From: Clostridia bacterium
Lineage (GTDB): Bacteria > Bacillota > Clostridia > Peptostreptococcales > Acidaminobacteraceae
DNA length: 59,716 bases
Assembly: GCA_014859095.1 (NCBI GenBank)
Contig: JACUUV010000011.1
Location: forward strand, 1 to 59,716
Reading direction: 5' to 3'
The notes under the pieces: generated by a model
Seen by the model: the letters and a program-made list of their open reading frames with translations, nothing else
Told to the model about the DNA's origin: nothing
Databases searched by the model: none
Made by a program: the position numbers and the translations under genes
Shown: positions 1 through 7,433 of the stretch, one piece after another
How positions within the stretch are numbered: position 1 is the first letter of the stretch
How the letters are laid out: each line of letters opens with the position of its first letter

Positions 1-55
1 CTTCGCATCACTACCACCTGTAGAGGTGGTGGACTTCTTGCTGAATTCTGTTAAA
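1..55 (-). mobile_element. Left copy of a 53-base element end (IS200/IS605-type candidate)
   Basis: Positions 3-55 are the exact reverse complement of 59664-59716. On the minus strand, similarity begins at TTTAAC (50-55) and runs outward into AGAATTC and a hairpin with 7-base arms (ACCACCT, loop CTAC, AGGTGGT). Sequence inward of TTTAAC differs between the two copies. A fixed TTTAA(C) flank, a subterminal hairpin and no sign of a target duplication are what is known for IS200/IS605 (TnpA/TnpB) elements. No transposase is visible, so the family is an inference. Confidence 0.5.
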
Positions 56-99
56 CTGAGGACCAACGCAAAGGCCAGCCCTTTTTTGTGTGATTTCAT
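1..99 (-). pseudogene. Secreted-protein gene start, interrupted by the left element
   Basis: On the minus strand an ATG at 99-97 follows a good ribosome site (GGAGGT, complement of 106-111). It opens with MKSHKKGLAFALVLSL, a typical start of a signal peptide (positive charges, then a hydrophobic core). After 16 codons, at TTTAAC (55-50), the reading frame enters the repeated element sequence and runs off the window. I infer that the element inserted into the signal-peptide region. What the mature protein was cannot be told. Confidence 0.5.
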
Positions 100-236
100 T
101 TGAATACCTCCATTTATTGTATTGATATTGATTTGACGTAACTAAAGCATGGAAAGTTCCATGATGAAAATGACTTCAAAAAAACAATGATTATTGGCAA
201 CAAGCACTAAATCGTCTGAAATTTCTGTGAAATGGT

Positions 237-265
237 TTGACAATACCCTGAGGGTGAAATACAAT
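237..265 (+). promoter_or_regulatory. Sigma-A promoter of the ridA-like gene
   Basis: TTGACA (237-242) and TACAAT (260-265) are separated by 17 bases and lie about 35 bases before the ATG at 300, with a GGGAG ribosome site between. This is close to the housekeeping consensus. Confidence 0.75.
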
Positions 266-299
266 TCACGCAAACACATCAAAAAGGGAGAACACATTT

Positions 300-716
300 A
301 TGAGCAACTACAACGCGGTACTACCAATAAACACAGATAATGCTCCAAAAGGTATAGGTCCATATTCACATGCGGTAGCGTTCTCACATTACAATAATTT
401 TTCAGCTCAATTGCCACTTGATCCGAAAACTGGCGAATTGGTAGCCGGCGGTGTAAAAGAGCAAGCTGGTCAGTGCCTTAAAAATATCAAGGCAATCGTA
501 GAAAGTATCGACCATTCGATGAAAGATGTGGTTAAAGTCAATATATTCCTTAAAAATATCGCAGATATCGATGCTGTCGATGAAGTATATGCTGGATTCT
601 TCCCTAATGGAGTGCCTGCAAGAAGAACGGTAGGAGTATCCGCCATTCTTAAAGAGGCATTGGTACAAATCGATGTGGTTGTATCCAACGAGGAAGGTAC
701 ACCATCTAGAGTATAA
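300..716 (+). CDS. ridA: RidA/YjgF family protein (reactive imine/enamine deaminase-like)
   Basis: 138 residues, the normal length for RidA plus a short tail. RidA proteins hydrolyse reactive 2-aminoacrylate-type enamines/imines made by PLP enzymes and so protect other PLP enzymes. The family motifs GPYSHAV (Tyr equivalent to E. coli Tyr17), QLPLDPKTGEL and the PAR-RTVGV stretch with the substrate-carboxylate arginine (R108, equivalent to Arg105) are present. The residue matching E. coli Glu120 is Gln (Q123), which may weaken canonical deaminase activity; some family members act on other substrates. It is monocistronic, with its own promoter and a strong terminator. The start is fixed by GGGAG ten bases upstream of ATG. 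Confidence 0.85.
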   Translation: MSNYNAVLPINTDNAPKGIGPYSHAVAFSHYNNFSAQLPLDPKTGELVAGGVKEQAGQCLKNIKAIVESIDHSMKDVVKVNIFLKNIADIDAVDEVYAGFFPNGVPARRTVGVSAILKEALVQIDVVVSNEEGTPSRV

Positions 717-731
717 TCTTTAACTAGCATG

Positions 732-770
732 AAAAAAGCTGTCTTGATTGAAATTGAGACAGCTTTTTTA
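732..770 (+). terminator. Rho-independent terminator after ridA
   Basis: Inverted repeat AAAAAAGCTGTCT / AGACAGCTTTTTTT with a T tract, just after the stop at 716. Confidence 0.85.
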
Positions 771-855
771 GTGTGAAGGAGAAAAACATTGATTAAAATA
801 GCCAAATTAGCTAAAATATAAATATGAAATGAGTTTTAGTAAAGGAGGCGTACAT

Positions 856-1644
856 ATGAAAGTAACATCTACCGATATAAAAAATGCGTTCGGCAAATAT
901 TTGAGACTATGTTCTACAGAGCCGGTGTACATCACAAAAAATGGTGTTGTGATCGCAAAGTTATTGAACCATACTTTTGAGGATGAGATCATTGAGCATT
1001 CTGGAAATCTTCGAAAAGTTTACGGGGTGGACGCGATTGAGCAAAAAGATTACGATTATGATCGTGTGTCTGAAGCCACTTATGCTTATAATCTGAGCAG
1101 AGTGAAGATGACCTTTGAAGAATTTGATAAGATGAATGAAGAGGCAAGCAACCGTTACGAGTTCATCGATGGTGAAGTGTATATGCTGGGATCTCCGAAT
1201 ATCTTTCATCAACGAGTTGTTTCCAGGCTTCACATTGAAATGGATCGCTATCTGACGGGAAAGCCCTGTGATGTGTTTGAATCGCCATTTGATGTGACGT
1301 TGTATCGCAGAGGGAACGAAAAATTTACAAATATTGTCCAGCCAGATCTGTTGATCGCTTGCGACTGGAGAATAGATACAAATGAGAAAGGTAGATATAC
1401 AGGGATTCCTCGTCTGCTTGTAGAAGTGCTCTCTCCAGGGAATACAGAAAAAGAGATGTTCACGAAATTGGATCTTTATCGGGATTCTGGCATAGAAGAA
1501 TATTGGGTCATTGATCCACAAAGAGGCAATGTGATCATTTATAGATTTGAAAACTATGGCATTTTGGAAACGAAAGTGTTTAGCGGAGACAGTGAGTGTG
1601 AATCATTGATTTACCCGGGTCTGACTTTTCGAGTTTTGGAATAA
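856..1644 (+). CDS. Phd/YefM-like antitoxin domain fused to a Uma2-family (DUF820) PD-(D/E)XK nuclease domain
   Basis: 262 residues. The start is ATG 856 because AAAGGAGG lies at 841-848; an in-frame earlier start at 829 has no ribosome site. Residues about 1-45 (MKVTSTDIKNAFGKYL, then ITKNGVVIAKLL) look like a Phd/YefM DNA-binding antitoxin fold. Residues about 80-262 are Uma2: EFIDGEVYMLGSP, QPDLLIAC, PRLLVEVLSPGN and YRDSGIEEYWVIDP, which include the D and ExL-type positions of the PD-(D/E)XK core. Uma2 proteins are abundant in cyanobacteria and some Firmicutes, and their biological role is unsettled. I infer that the antitoxin-like part either targets the protein to DNA or makes it self-regulating. 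No separate toxin gene sits beside it. Confidence 0.75.
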   Translation: MKVTSTDIKNAFGKYLRLCSTEPVYITKNGVVIAKLLNHTFEDEIIEHSGNLRKVYGVDAIEQKDYDYDRVSEATYAYNLSRVKMTFEEFDKMNEEASNRYEFIDGEVYMLGSPNIFHQRVVSRLHIEMDRYLTGKPCDVFESPFDVTLYRRGNEKFTNIVQPDLLIACDWRIDTNEKGRYTGIPRLLVEVLSPGNTEKEMFTKLDLYRDSGIEEYWVIDPQRGNVIIYRFENYGILETKVFSGDSECESLIYPGLTFRVLE

Positions 1645-1817
1645 TCATTGGATGGAATCCATATAAAAATAAAGTGTGAGAGGTTGAAAAAAAAGAAAAA
1701 TGAAACGAATAAGACATATCGCAGTTTTCTAAAAGATGATATTAGGCTCGAAACTGATTTCAGTCGTTCTGACCAGAATTTTGGTAAAATTGCTCCGCTG
1801 CTTGGAATTGATGGATA

Positions 1818-1831
1818 AGAACACTTGTTCT
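1818..1831. promoter_or_regulatory. LexA (SOS) box
   Basis: GAAC-ACTT-GTTC at 1819-1830, flanked by A and T, matches the Gram-positive LexA/DinR operator core GAAC-N4-GTTC. It overlaps the -35 element of the promoter below, which is how LexA represses in Bacillus and Clostridia. Confidence 0.8.
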
Positions 1832-1853
1832 TTTCGTGCGATTCAGATATAAT
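1825..1853 (+). promoter_or_regulatory. Promoter of the Y-family polymerase/yolD operon
   Basis: TTGTTC (1825-1830), 17-base spacer, TATAAT (1848-1853). The -35 lies within the LexA box, so the operon should be damage-inducible. Confidence 0.7.
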
Positions 1854-1880
1854 ATAAGGATAAAAAGGGGGATGTGGATC

Positions 1881-3164
1881 ATGGAAAACCGTACATATAT
1901 CTGTATCGACCTCAAGTCCTTTTATGCTTCAGTTGAGTGCGTCGAGAGAGGCCTTGACCCAATGACGACCAACCTTGTTGTTGCAGATCCCGAACGTTCC
2001 GATAAAACAATCTGTCTTGCCATCACACCTTCCATGAAAAAACTCGGAATCAAAAACCGCTGTCGTATATTTGAAATTCCAAAGAACGTTGAATACATTG
2101 TTGCACCGCCAAGAATGCAGAAATATATTGATTATTCCGCAGAGATATACGGCGTTTATTTGAGATTTGTATCAAAGGATGATATTCATATCTATTCCAT
2201 CGATGAAGCCTTTCTTGATATCACGGAGTATCTCTCCACATATCATATGACTGCAAAAGAAATGGCCATGATGCTTATGGATGAGGTTCTCAGGGAAGTT
2301 GGGGTCCGCGCCACATGCGGCATCGGAACAAATCTTTATCTAGCAAAAATCGCATTGGATATCACTGCAAAGCACTCCCCAGACTTCATTGGAGTACTCG
2401 ATGAAAACTCTTATCGTGAAATTCTATGGGACCATAAACCCCTGATTGATTTTTGGCGTATAGGCAAGGGAACGGCTTCAACACTTGAACGATACGGGAT
2501 CACAACCATGAGACAGATTACAGAAATGGATGAGGATTTCCTTTATAGTGTGTTTGGTATCGATGCGGAACTGCTTATCGATCATGCATGGGGGCTTGAA
2601 CCTGTGACAATTTCAGATATTAAGGCCTATAAACCCAAATCGAATTGCATCTCCAGTGGACAAGTTTTAATGAGAGATTATGATTTTGAAGAAGGACGGC
2701 TCATCGTTCGAGAAATGATGGATTTGCTGTGTTTGGACCTTGTCGACAAAGGGCTGGTCACAGATTCTGTGACCATTTATATCGGTTATTCAAACGCACT
2801 CCATGCAGAACCTGTAAGAGGGACTGCGAAACTCGATAAATCAACCAGTGCTGACAGCATCATTCTACCTGCAGTCACAGCGCTCTATGATCGCGTTGTC
2901 GACCCTGGCAAACCCGTTCGGAGAATCAATATCACCTGCAATCACGTCACTGATGATATGCCTAGCGAAGCGATTCAAATCAGTATGTTTGATAATCCTA
3001 AAGATGATCAATCCACTGAGCGTAATAACAGAGTTCAAAAAGCAGTTTTAGGTATAAAGAAGAAATACGGGAAAAATTCAATCCTAAAAGGAATGAACTA
3101 CAGTGAAGGAGCGACAACCAGGGATCGGAATCGTCAGATAGGAGGGCATAAAAGTGGCGAATAA
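1881..3164 (+). CDS. Y-family (DinB/UmuC-type) translesion DNA polymerase, UvrX-like
   Basis: 427 residues from ATG 1881, preceded by AAAGGGGGATG; the in-frame upstream codons overlap the promoter and are not used. Y-family polymerases copy damaged templates with low fidelity. The palm shows DLKSFYASVE near the N-terminus (the metal-binding D and the FY steric-gate region) and YSIDEAFLD with the second and third catalytic acids. A helix-hairpin-helix-like stretch CGIGTNLYLAKIA follows, and the little-finger domain fills the C-terminal 180 residues. The ADPERSDKTICLA insertion and the yolD gene directly downstream are typical of the Bacillus UvrX/YqjW branch rather than housekeeping DinB. A LexA box covers its promoter. 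Pairing with YolD is known for Firmicute phage and plasmid UV-repair genes. Confidence 0.9.
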   Translation: MENRTYICIDLKSFYASVECVERGLDPMTTNLVVADPERSDKTICLAITPSMKKLGIKNRCRIFEIPKNVEYIVAPPRMQKYIDYSAEIYGVYLRFVSKDDIHIYSIDEAFLDITEYLSTYHMTAKEMAMMLMDEVLREVGVRATCGIGTNLYLAKIALDITAKHSPDFIGVLDENSYREILWDHKPLIDFWRIGKGTASTLERYGITTMRQITEMDEDFLYSVFGIDAELLIDHAWGLEPVTISDIKAYKPKSNCISSGQVLMRDYDFEEGRLIVREMMDLLCLDLVDKGLVTDSVTIYIGYSNALHAEPVRGTAKLDKSTSADSIILPAVTALYDRVVDPGKPVRRINITCNHVTDDMPSEAIQISMFDNPKDDQSTERNNRVQKAVLGIKKKYGKNSILKGMNYSEGATTRDRNRQIGGHKSGE

Positions 3165-3495
3165 ACCAAAATCTCCTATGCCAATCTCCGAGAGAGCAAA
3201 ACAATTTTTACCCTTTGCTGCTGTCAAGGGATTGACTGAAGCGCTTGAAAAGAAAGAAAAGGTAGCTCTTTCAAAGACAGAAATATCCGAAGATTTGGCT
3301 GCAGAGCTGAATGAAAAAATTCATAAAGTCAAGAAAGCTTCAATTGTCACAATCACATATTTTTACAATGACGATTTTATTGAGTTGACTGGAGCAGTTG
3401 ATCAGATAGATTCTGCCTACCGTACCATACAGATTGGAGATAATTTTATTGATATGGATGATATTTTGGGTATAAACATTGTGGAAGAGATGTGA
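3154..3495 (+). CDS. YolD-like family protein
   Basis: 113 residues, GTG start at 3154 with GGAGGG at 3141-3146, overlapping the end of the polymerase gene by 11 bases (translational coupling). MPISERAKQFLPFAAVKGLTEAL is the family signature. The C-terminal part (ITYFYNDDFIELTGAVDQID) is the usual beta-rich YolD region. YolD proteins accompany UvrX-type polymerases and are thought to be UmuD-like partners, though the biochemistry is thin. LexA control is inferred from the shared operon. Confidence 0.88.
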   Translation: MANKPKSPMPISERAKQFLPFAAVKGLTEALEKKEKVALSKTEISEDLAAELNEKIHKVKKASIVTITYFYNDDFIELTGAVDQIDSAYRTIQIGDNFIDMDDILGINIVEEM

Positions 3496-3570
3496 TATTC
3501 CAGTTTTAGAGGAAGTAGACAGTGTTAAGCTCATGTGATTGGGTATAAGTGTAGTGAAAGTGAGGTTCAT

Positions 3571-4458
3571 ATGAATACTATACAATTAAACAGAATGAAA
3601 AATGATCAAGGTTTTATAGCGGCGTTAGACCAAAGTGGAGGGAGTACTCCAAATGCCCTTCTAGCATATGGAATATCAAAAGATGGTTATTCGAATGATG
3701 AAGAAATGTTTGAACTTGTACATCAAATGAGATCGAGAATCATGGAAAGTCCCGCTTTTAACAAGGATAGGATTCTTGGAGCGATTTTATTTGAGAAAAC
3801 GATGGATTCCAAGGTGGAAGGTCTTTATAGCGCAGATTATCTTTGGGATACCAAAGGCATCTTACCATTTCTAAAAGTCGATAGTGGACTTGCTGAACTA
3901 GGTAATGGCGTTCAATTGATGAAGCCTATACCAAATTTGGATGAATTGCTTGTTCGTGCAAATGAGCGCCATATTTTTGGAACCAAAATGCGTTCCGTTA
4001 TCAAAGAAGCCAACAAAGAGGGCATAAAAGCTATCGTTGATCAGCAATTTGAGATTGCTAAAATCATCAGTGAAGCTGGTTTGATTCCAATAATTGAGCC
4101 GGAAGTGGACATCAATATGCTAGATAAAAAAGGCGCTGAAGCGATTCTAAAAGAAGAATTGATGAGTCATATCAATGCTTTAGATGAAAACCATCAAGTG
4201 ATCTTCAAGCTTACAATTCCAACAGAAAACAATTTGTATGCGGATTTGATAAAACTACCCAATGTTGTGAGAGTTGTCGCTTTATCAGGAGGTTACTCCA
4301 GAGAGTTGGCAAATAAATTACTTGCTCATAATCACGGACTCATCGCGAGCTTTTCGAGAGCATTATCGGAAGGTTTACATGCGGACCAGACTGATGAAGA
4401 GTTCAATGAGATGTTGGATGAATCCATTCAACACATTTTTGAAGCTTCAATCAAGTAG
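3571..4458 (+). CDS. Fructose-bisphosphate aldolase, class I
   Basis: 295 residues from ATG 3571 (ribosome site GTGAGG; upstream in-frame codons discarded). It cleaves fructose 1,6-bisphosphate to DHAP and glyceraldehyde 3-phosphate through a lysine Schiff base, in the cytosol. The family stretches [38 protein letters not shown] and [10 protein letters not shown] are present. The catalytic lysine is most likely the one in IFKLTIP. The length is normal for the short bacterial class I form found in Staphylococcus and Clostridia. It is monocistronic, with a hairpin following the stop. Confidence 0.9.
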   Translation: MNTIQLNRMKNDQGFIAALDQSGGSTPNALLAYGISKDGYSNDEEMFELVHQMRSRIMESPAFNKDRILGAILFEKTMDSKVEGLYSADYLWDTKGILPFLKVDSGLAELGNGVQLMKPIPNLDELLVRANERHIFGTKMRSVIKEANKEGIKAIVDQQFEIAKIISEAGLIPIIEPEVDINMLDKKGAEAILKEELMSHINALDENHQVIFKLTIPTENNLYADLIKLPNVVRVVALSGGYSRELANKLLAHNHGLIASFSRALSEGLHADQTDEEFNEMLDESIQHIFEASIK

Positions 4459-4467
4459 ACCAGTTAC

Positions 4468-4520
4468 AAAAGATAGTCATACGTGCCATGTTTATGGCGA
4501 CGCAGGCTATCTTTTTTTTT
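4468..4520 (+). terminator. Probable terminator after the aldolase gene
   Basis: AAAGATAG and CTATCTTT arms flank a loop of about 30 bases and are followed by a run of nine T. The loop is long, so this is a moderate call. Confidence 0.55.
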
Positions 4521-4643
4521 GAAGTAGTTCATATTGGAATAGGAGTCTATATAGAAATTTCGTAAGCTATTAAAGATTTGCTAGAGAATGAAAAACTATG
4601 TGCAATAGCTACTAAATTTAGTGACAAACTAATGTGGTTTTAT

Positions 4644-4691
4644 CCGCCGTTGCGTTACCGCCGTTGCAGTACCTGGTACCCAAACGGCGGT
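4644..4691. repeat. GC-rich tandem repeat and hairpin upstream of the T-box
   Basis: CCGCCGTTGC occurs twice 14 bases apart (from 4644 and 4658). ACCGCCGTT (4657-4665) pairs perfectly with AACGGCGGT (4683-4691), with GGTACC inside the loop. It stands out from the AT-rich surroundings. There is no T tract, so a terminator is not clear. Confidence 0.5.
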
Positions 4692-4706
4692 TTAAAACAA
4701 AAAAAC

Positions 4707-4735
4707 TTGCGCTTTTCCATAACCTGCTGTATAAT
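4707..4735 (+). promoter_or_regulatory. Promoter of the T-box/trpB transcript
   Basis: TTGCGC (4707-4712), 17-base spacer, TATAAT (4730-4735), just upstream of the T-box leader. Confidence 0.65.
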
Positions 4736-4754
4736 TTAGAATAACTTCATATCA

Positions 4755-5024
4755 AAGCGTTGAAAGAGAAGAGTAGATGAACAGAACATTTTCAGAGAGT
4801 TGGCCATTGGTGGGAGGTCGACAGTGTGAAATTCGTTGAATGGGCTCTTGAGTGGGATCCGAAATTCATAGTAGGTGACACGGGCTTCTCCCGTTATAGA
4901 GATAGAATATCGGTATTTTGTACCCGTATTTGATTTGAGAAATGGTCTAATGACCCTTTACCAAGAGGTGGCACCGCGAGTTATCGCCCTCTACATGTTT
5001 GATGCATGTAGAGGGCGTTTTTTA
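4755..5024 (+). promoter_or_regulatory. T-box riboswitch, tryptophan specifier
   Basis: All landmarks of a T-box leader are readable. An AGTA specifier-loop 5' strand lies near 4771 and the distal loop GGTGGGA near 4829-4835. GAA-TGG follows at 4838-4843, giving TGG (Trp) as specifier codon. The conserved AGAGGTGGCACCGCG is at about 4965-4979, and a terminator at 4985-5024 is mutually exclusive with the antiterminator. The antiterminator bulge reads TGGC, whose last base pairs with a G discriminator, as in bacterial tRNA-Trp. Uncharged tRNA-Trp should therefore switch on trpB. Confidence 0.92.
4985..5024 (+). terminator. T-box-controlled terminator
   Basis: Arms CGCCCTCTACATG and CATGTAGAGGGCG around a short loop, followed by a T run. 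It is the off-state structure of the Trp T-box. Confidence 0.9.
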
Positions 5025-5054
5025 TTTGATTTTTTTAGGAAAGGAGGGATCAAT

Positions 5055-5069
5055 ATGTGGCAAAAATGA
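5055..5069 (+). CDS. Possible four-codon leader peptide or gene remnant (Met-Trp-Gln-Lys)
   Basis: Between the T-box terminator and trpB, a very strong ribosome site (AAAGGAGGGATCAAT) leads into ATG TGG CAA AAA TGA. A six-codon frame (MNFIAQ) starts in the same spot at 5066. This could be a second, translational Trp sensor, or the scar of a deleted trp gene that once stood before trpB. Nothing proves that it is translated. Confidence 0.25.
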   Translation: MWQK

Positions 5070-5129
5070 ACTTTATCGCTCAATAAGATTTTAACTAAAA
5101 ACTATGAAACTATTAAAAAGGAGATTATT

Positions 5130-6356
5130 ATGATGACACAAGCATATACCGGTGATGGCAATTTTGGCGCATATGGAGGTCGTTTCGTTCCTAGCGCACT
5201 TGAATCCCCACTCAAAGAGGTTGAACAAGCATTTTTTCAGTACATTGAAGATCCAGAATTTTTACGCGAATTAAAAGATCTACAAAAAGATTATGTAGGG
5301 CGTTCCAATCCACTCACCTACGCTAGAAATCTCAGCGATACCCTCGGAGGTGCAAAGATTTATTTGAAACGTGAGGACCTTAATCACACTGGAGCTCATA
5401 AAATCAACAATTGTATCGGGCAAGTATTACTTGCGAAGCGTATGGGTAAATCACGCATCATTGCCGAAACTGGTGCTGGACAACACGGCGTCGCAACTGC
5501 TACTGTTTGTGCCTTATTTGGAATTCCTTGTACCATTTACATGGGAAGTGAAGACATGTCCAGACAAAGTCTAAATGTGTTTCGAATGAAGATCCTTGGA
5601 GCTAAGGTTGTTCCTGCAACTCATGGAAGGCAAACACTCAAAGATGCAGTGGATGCTGCACTAAATGATTATATCGAAAATGCTGAATCCACCTATTATT
5701 TGTTGGGTTCAGCAGTTGGACCACACCCTTATCCTTTGATGGTCAGGACATTCCAAAGTGTAATAGGTGAAGAGGCGAGAGCACAAATTTTAGAAAAAGA
5801 AGGACGATTGCCTGATCATATTGTTGCATGTGTTGGTGGAGGCAGCAATGCGATTGGATTATTCCATCCGTTTTATGAAGATAGTACAGTTAACATCATA
5901 GGTGTAGAGCCAGCGGGAAAGGGACTTGAGACAGGCGAACACGCAGCTTCTCTAACCCTTGGCAAAAAAGGAATCATCCATGGTTTTGAATGTTATACTC
6001 TACAAGATGAAAATGGTGAACCTCTACCTGTTCACTCCATCGCAGCTGGACTGGATTATCCAGGAGTGGGTCCAGAACATTGTGCATACAAAGACAGTGG
6101 CAGAGCAGAGTATCACTCCATTACAGATGCCGAAGCTCTCGATGCATTTTTGACGCTCAGTAAAACAGAAGGCATCATACCTGCACTAGAAAGTGCCCAC
6201 GCAGTTGCTTATGCCATGAAATTTGCGAGGACACTATCAAAAGATAAAATCATACTGGTGAATGTTTCTGGTCGAGGCGATAAAGATGTTGAGCAAGTTC
6301 AAAGTATGCTGTACAAGAAAGATCTACCTTTGACAAAAGAAGTGTATGGATTCTAA
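5130..6356 (+). CDS. trpB: Tryptophan synthase beta subunit (TrpB1 type)
   Basis: 408 residues, standard length. It condenses indole with serine to tryptophan using PLP. The Schiff-base lysine is in HTGAHKINN, followed by [18 protein letters not shown]. The phosphate-binding loop is GGGSNAIG and the C-terminal serine-loop region NVSGRGDKD. The [18 protein letters not shown] start is typical, with AAAAGGAG at about 5116-5122. It stands alone: no trpA, trpE or other trp gene is in the window. It may therefore serve indole salvage or be one piece of a dispersed pathway. A Trp T-box controls it. No terminator is obvious before the convergent aldo/keto reductase gene. Confidence 0.95.
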   Translation: MMTQAYTGDGNFGAYGGRFVPSALESPLKEVEQAFFQYIEDPEFLRELKDLQKDYVGRSNPLTYARNLSDTLGGAKIYLKREDLNHTGAHKINNCIGQVLLAKRMGKSRIIAETGAGQHGVATATVCALFGIPCTIYMGSEDMSRQSLNVFRMKILGAKVVPATHGRQTLKDAVDAALNDYIENAESTYYLLGSAVGPHPYPLMVRTFQSVIGEEARAQILEKEGRLPDHIVACVGGGSNAIGLFHPFYEDSTVNIIGVEPAGKGLETGEHAASLTLGKKGIIHGFECYTLQDENGEPLPVHSIAAGLDYPGVGPEHCAYKDSGRAEYHSITDAEALDAFLTLSKTEGIIPALESAHAVAYAMKFARTLSKDKIILVNVSGRGDKDVEQVQSMLYKKDLPLTKEVYGF

Positions 6357-6378
6357 ATGCAAGCATAAGGTTAAGATA

Positions 6379-7236
6379 TTATTTTTTCTTTAGTGGGAAG
6401 AGGGGAACGGTAGCATTTGCAATCCTACTGAGTTCTTCCAAATCTTGCTCATTGAGTGGAATATCATATTGTTTCATGATTTCGATAGCCCATCTGAATT
6501 GTGCAATGTTTCCTGGGGGAATTATGACATCAACACCTCTTGAAAAAGTGTATTTAACAGCTTTGTTTGCCAGTTCGAAATTTTCTATCGGATGGTACCA
6601 TGCTTTTGGGTAATCAATGACATCAGATTCCTGGCGTTCACTTAACACCATGGATTTGAGACCAATGATGCCCATTTTCTTTTCCAGTGCTTTTTTAAGT
6701 ACAAAACTTCCATAGTCATTTTTGATTAGTGATACAAAATTGAAGGGGAACATGATGCTGTCAAAGTCATAGTATTCCATGAGGGCAAGAGCCGATTCAG
6801 TGGAATGAGCCGAAAAGCCGATATGTTTGATATACCCTTGTTCTTTTGCTTTGACATAGGTCTCAAATGAACCATTTGGACCAAATGTCCTTTCTACATC
6901 TGCTAGGTTATAAACAGCATGCAATTGGTATAAATCAAAATAGTCCGTCTTAAGATTCTTAAGGGACTTCTCAAGCAATGCTTGAGAACCTTTTCGTGTA
7001 CGATCTTCAGTTTTACAGGCTAAGAAAATATCTTTACGCTTGCCTTTAAGTGCAGGTCCGAGTCGCTCTTCCGCATTGGAATAAGTCGGAGCCACATCAA
7101 AATAATTGATCCCGGCATCGATGGCTTCTGCGACATAATTGTTTGCATCCATTTGACTCTCTTCAGCGACGATGATCCCGCCAAACGCCACTTTAGAGAG
7201 TGTGTAATCCAGTTTTTCAATTTTAACTTTTTGCAT
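6379..7236 (-). CDS. Aldo/keto reductase
   Basis: 285 residues; ATG at 7236-7234 behind AAGGAG. NAD(P)H-dependent reduction of aldehydes/ketones is the family activity; the substrate is unknown. The catalytic tetrad is readable: Asp and Tyr in NYFDVAPTYSNAEERLG, Lys in LACKTEDR and His in LYQLHAVYN. The AKR family C-terminal cofactor region is represented by the stretch around VDVIIPPGN. It is divergent from the metal ATPase gene with 197 bases between, and convergent with trpB. It resembles the predicted oxidoreductase group of clostridial AKRs. Confidence 0.88.
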   Translation of the reverse strand: MQKVKIEKLDYTLSKVAFGGIIVAEESQMDANNYVAEAIDAGINYFDVAPTYSNAEERLGPALKGKRKDIFLACKTEDRTRKGSQALLEKSLKNLKTDYFDLYQLHAVYNLADVERTFGPNGSFETYVKAKEQGYIKHIGFSAHSTESALALMEYYDFDSIMFPFNFVSLIKNDYGSFVLKKALEKKMGIIGLKSMVLSERQESDVIDYPKAWYHPIENFELANKAVKYTFSRGVDVIIPPGNIAQFRWAIEIMKQYDIPLNEQDLEELSRIANATVPLFPLKKK

Positions 7237-7364
7237 GATAGGAACTCCTTATAGAATATAGTTTGGGGTTATTGATACGCCTATAACCTTATATACCCCA
7301 ATTTCTTTCTTATGTAATCCATATAAGCAATACTTAACCAAGTTTTATGAACATTTAGCGAACA

Positions 7365-7380
7365 TGTGAGTTGAATCACA
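7365..7380. promoter_or_regulatory. CRP/FNR-family operator
   Basis: TGTGA-GTTGAA-TCACA is a perfect match to the TGTGA-N6-TCACA consensus, inside the longer palindrome ATGTGA...TCACAT (7364-7381). Its centre (7372.5) lies 41.5 bases upstream of the start expected from the TATAAT at 7402-7407, the classic class II activator position. There is no good -35. Confidence 0.65.
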
Positions 7381-7401
7381 TTAATGAATGTTATCAAGGC
7401 A

Positions 7402-7407
7402 TATAAT
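7402..7407 (+). promoter_or_regulatory. -10 element of the metal ATPase promoter
   Basis: TATAAT with no recognisable -35 at the proper distance, as expected for an activator-dependent promoter using the CRP/FNR-like site. Confidence 0.55.
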
Positions 7408-7433
7408 GGATTTAATATATAGAAGGAAAGAGG

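Noticed and set aside
148-163. Palindrome CATGGAA-AG-TTCCATG between the left pseudogene and ridA
   Set aside because: Short and not positioned on either promoter; it could be chance in AT-rich DNA.
1645-1818. Open frame of up to 58 codons ending IAPLLGIDG between the Uma2 and polymerase genes
   Set aside because: It has only TTG starts without a ribosome site, no recognisable motif, and ends at the LexA box. It may be a remnant, but I cannot support a gene.
4875-5069. 64-codon frame across the T-box
   Set aside because: It covers the T-box core and terminator; its Cys/Arg-rich content is an RNA-structure artefact. Only the last four codons have a real ribosome site, listed separately.
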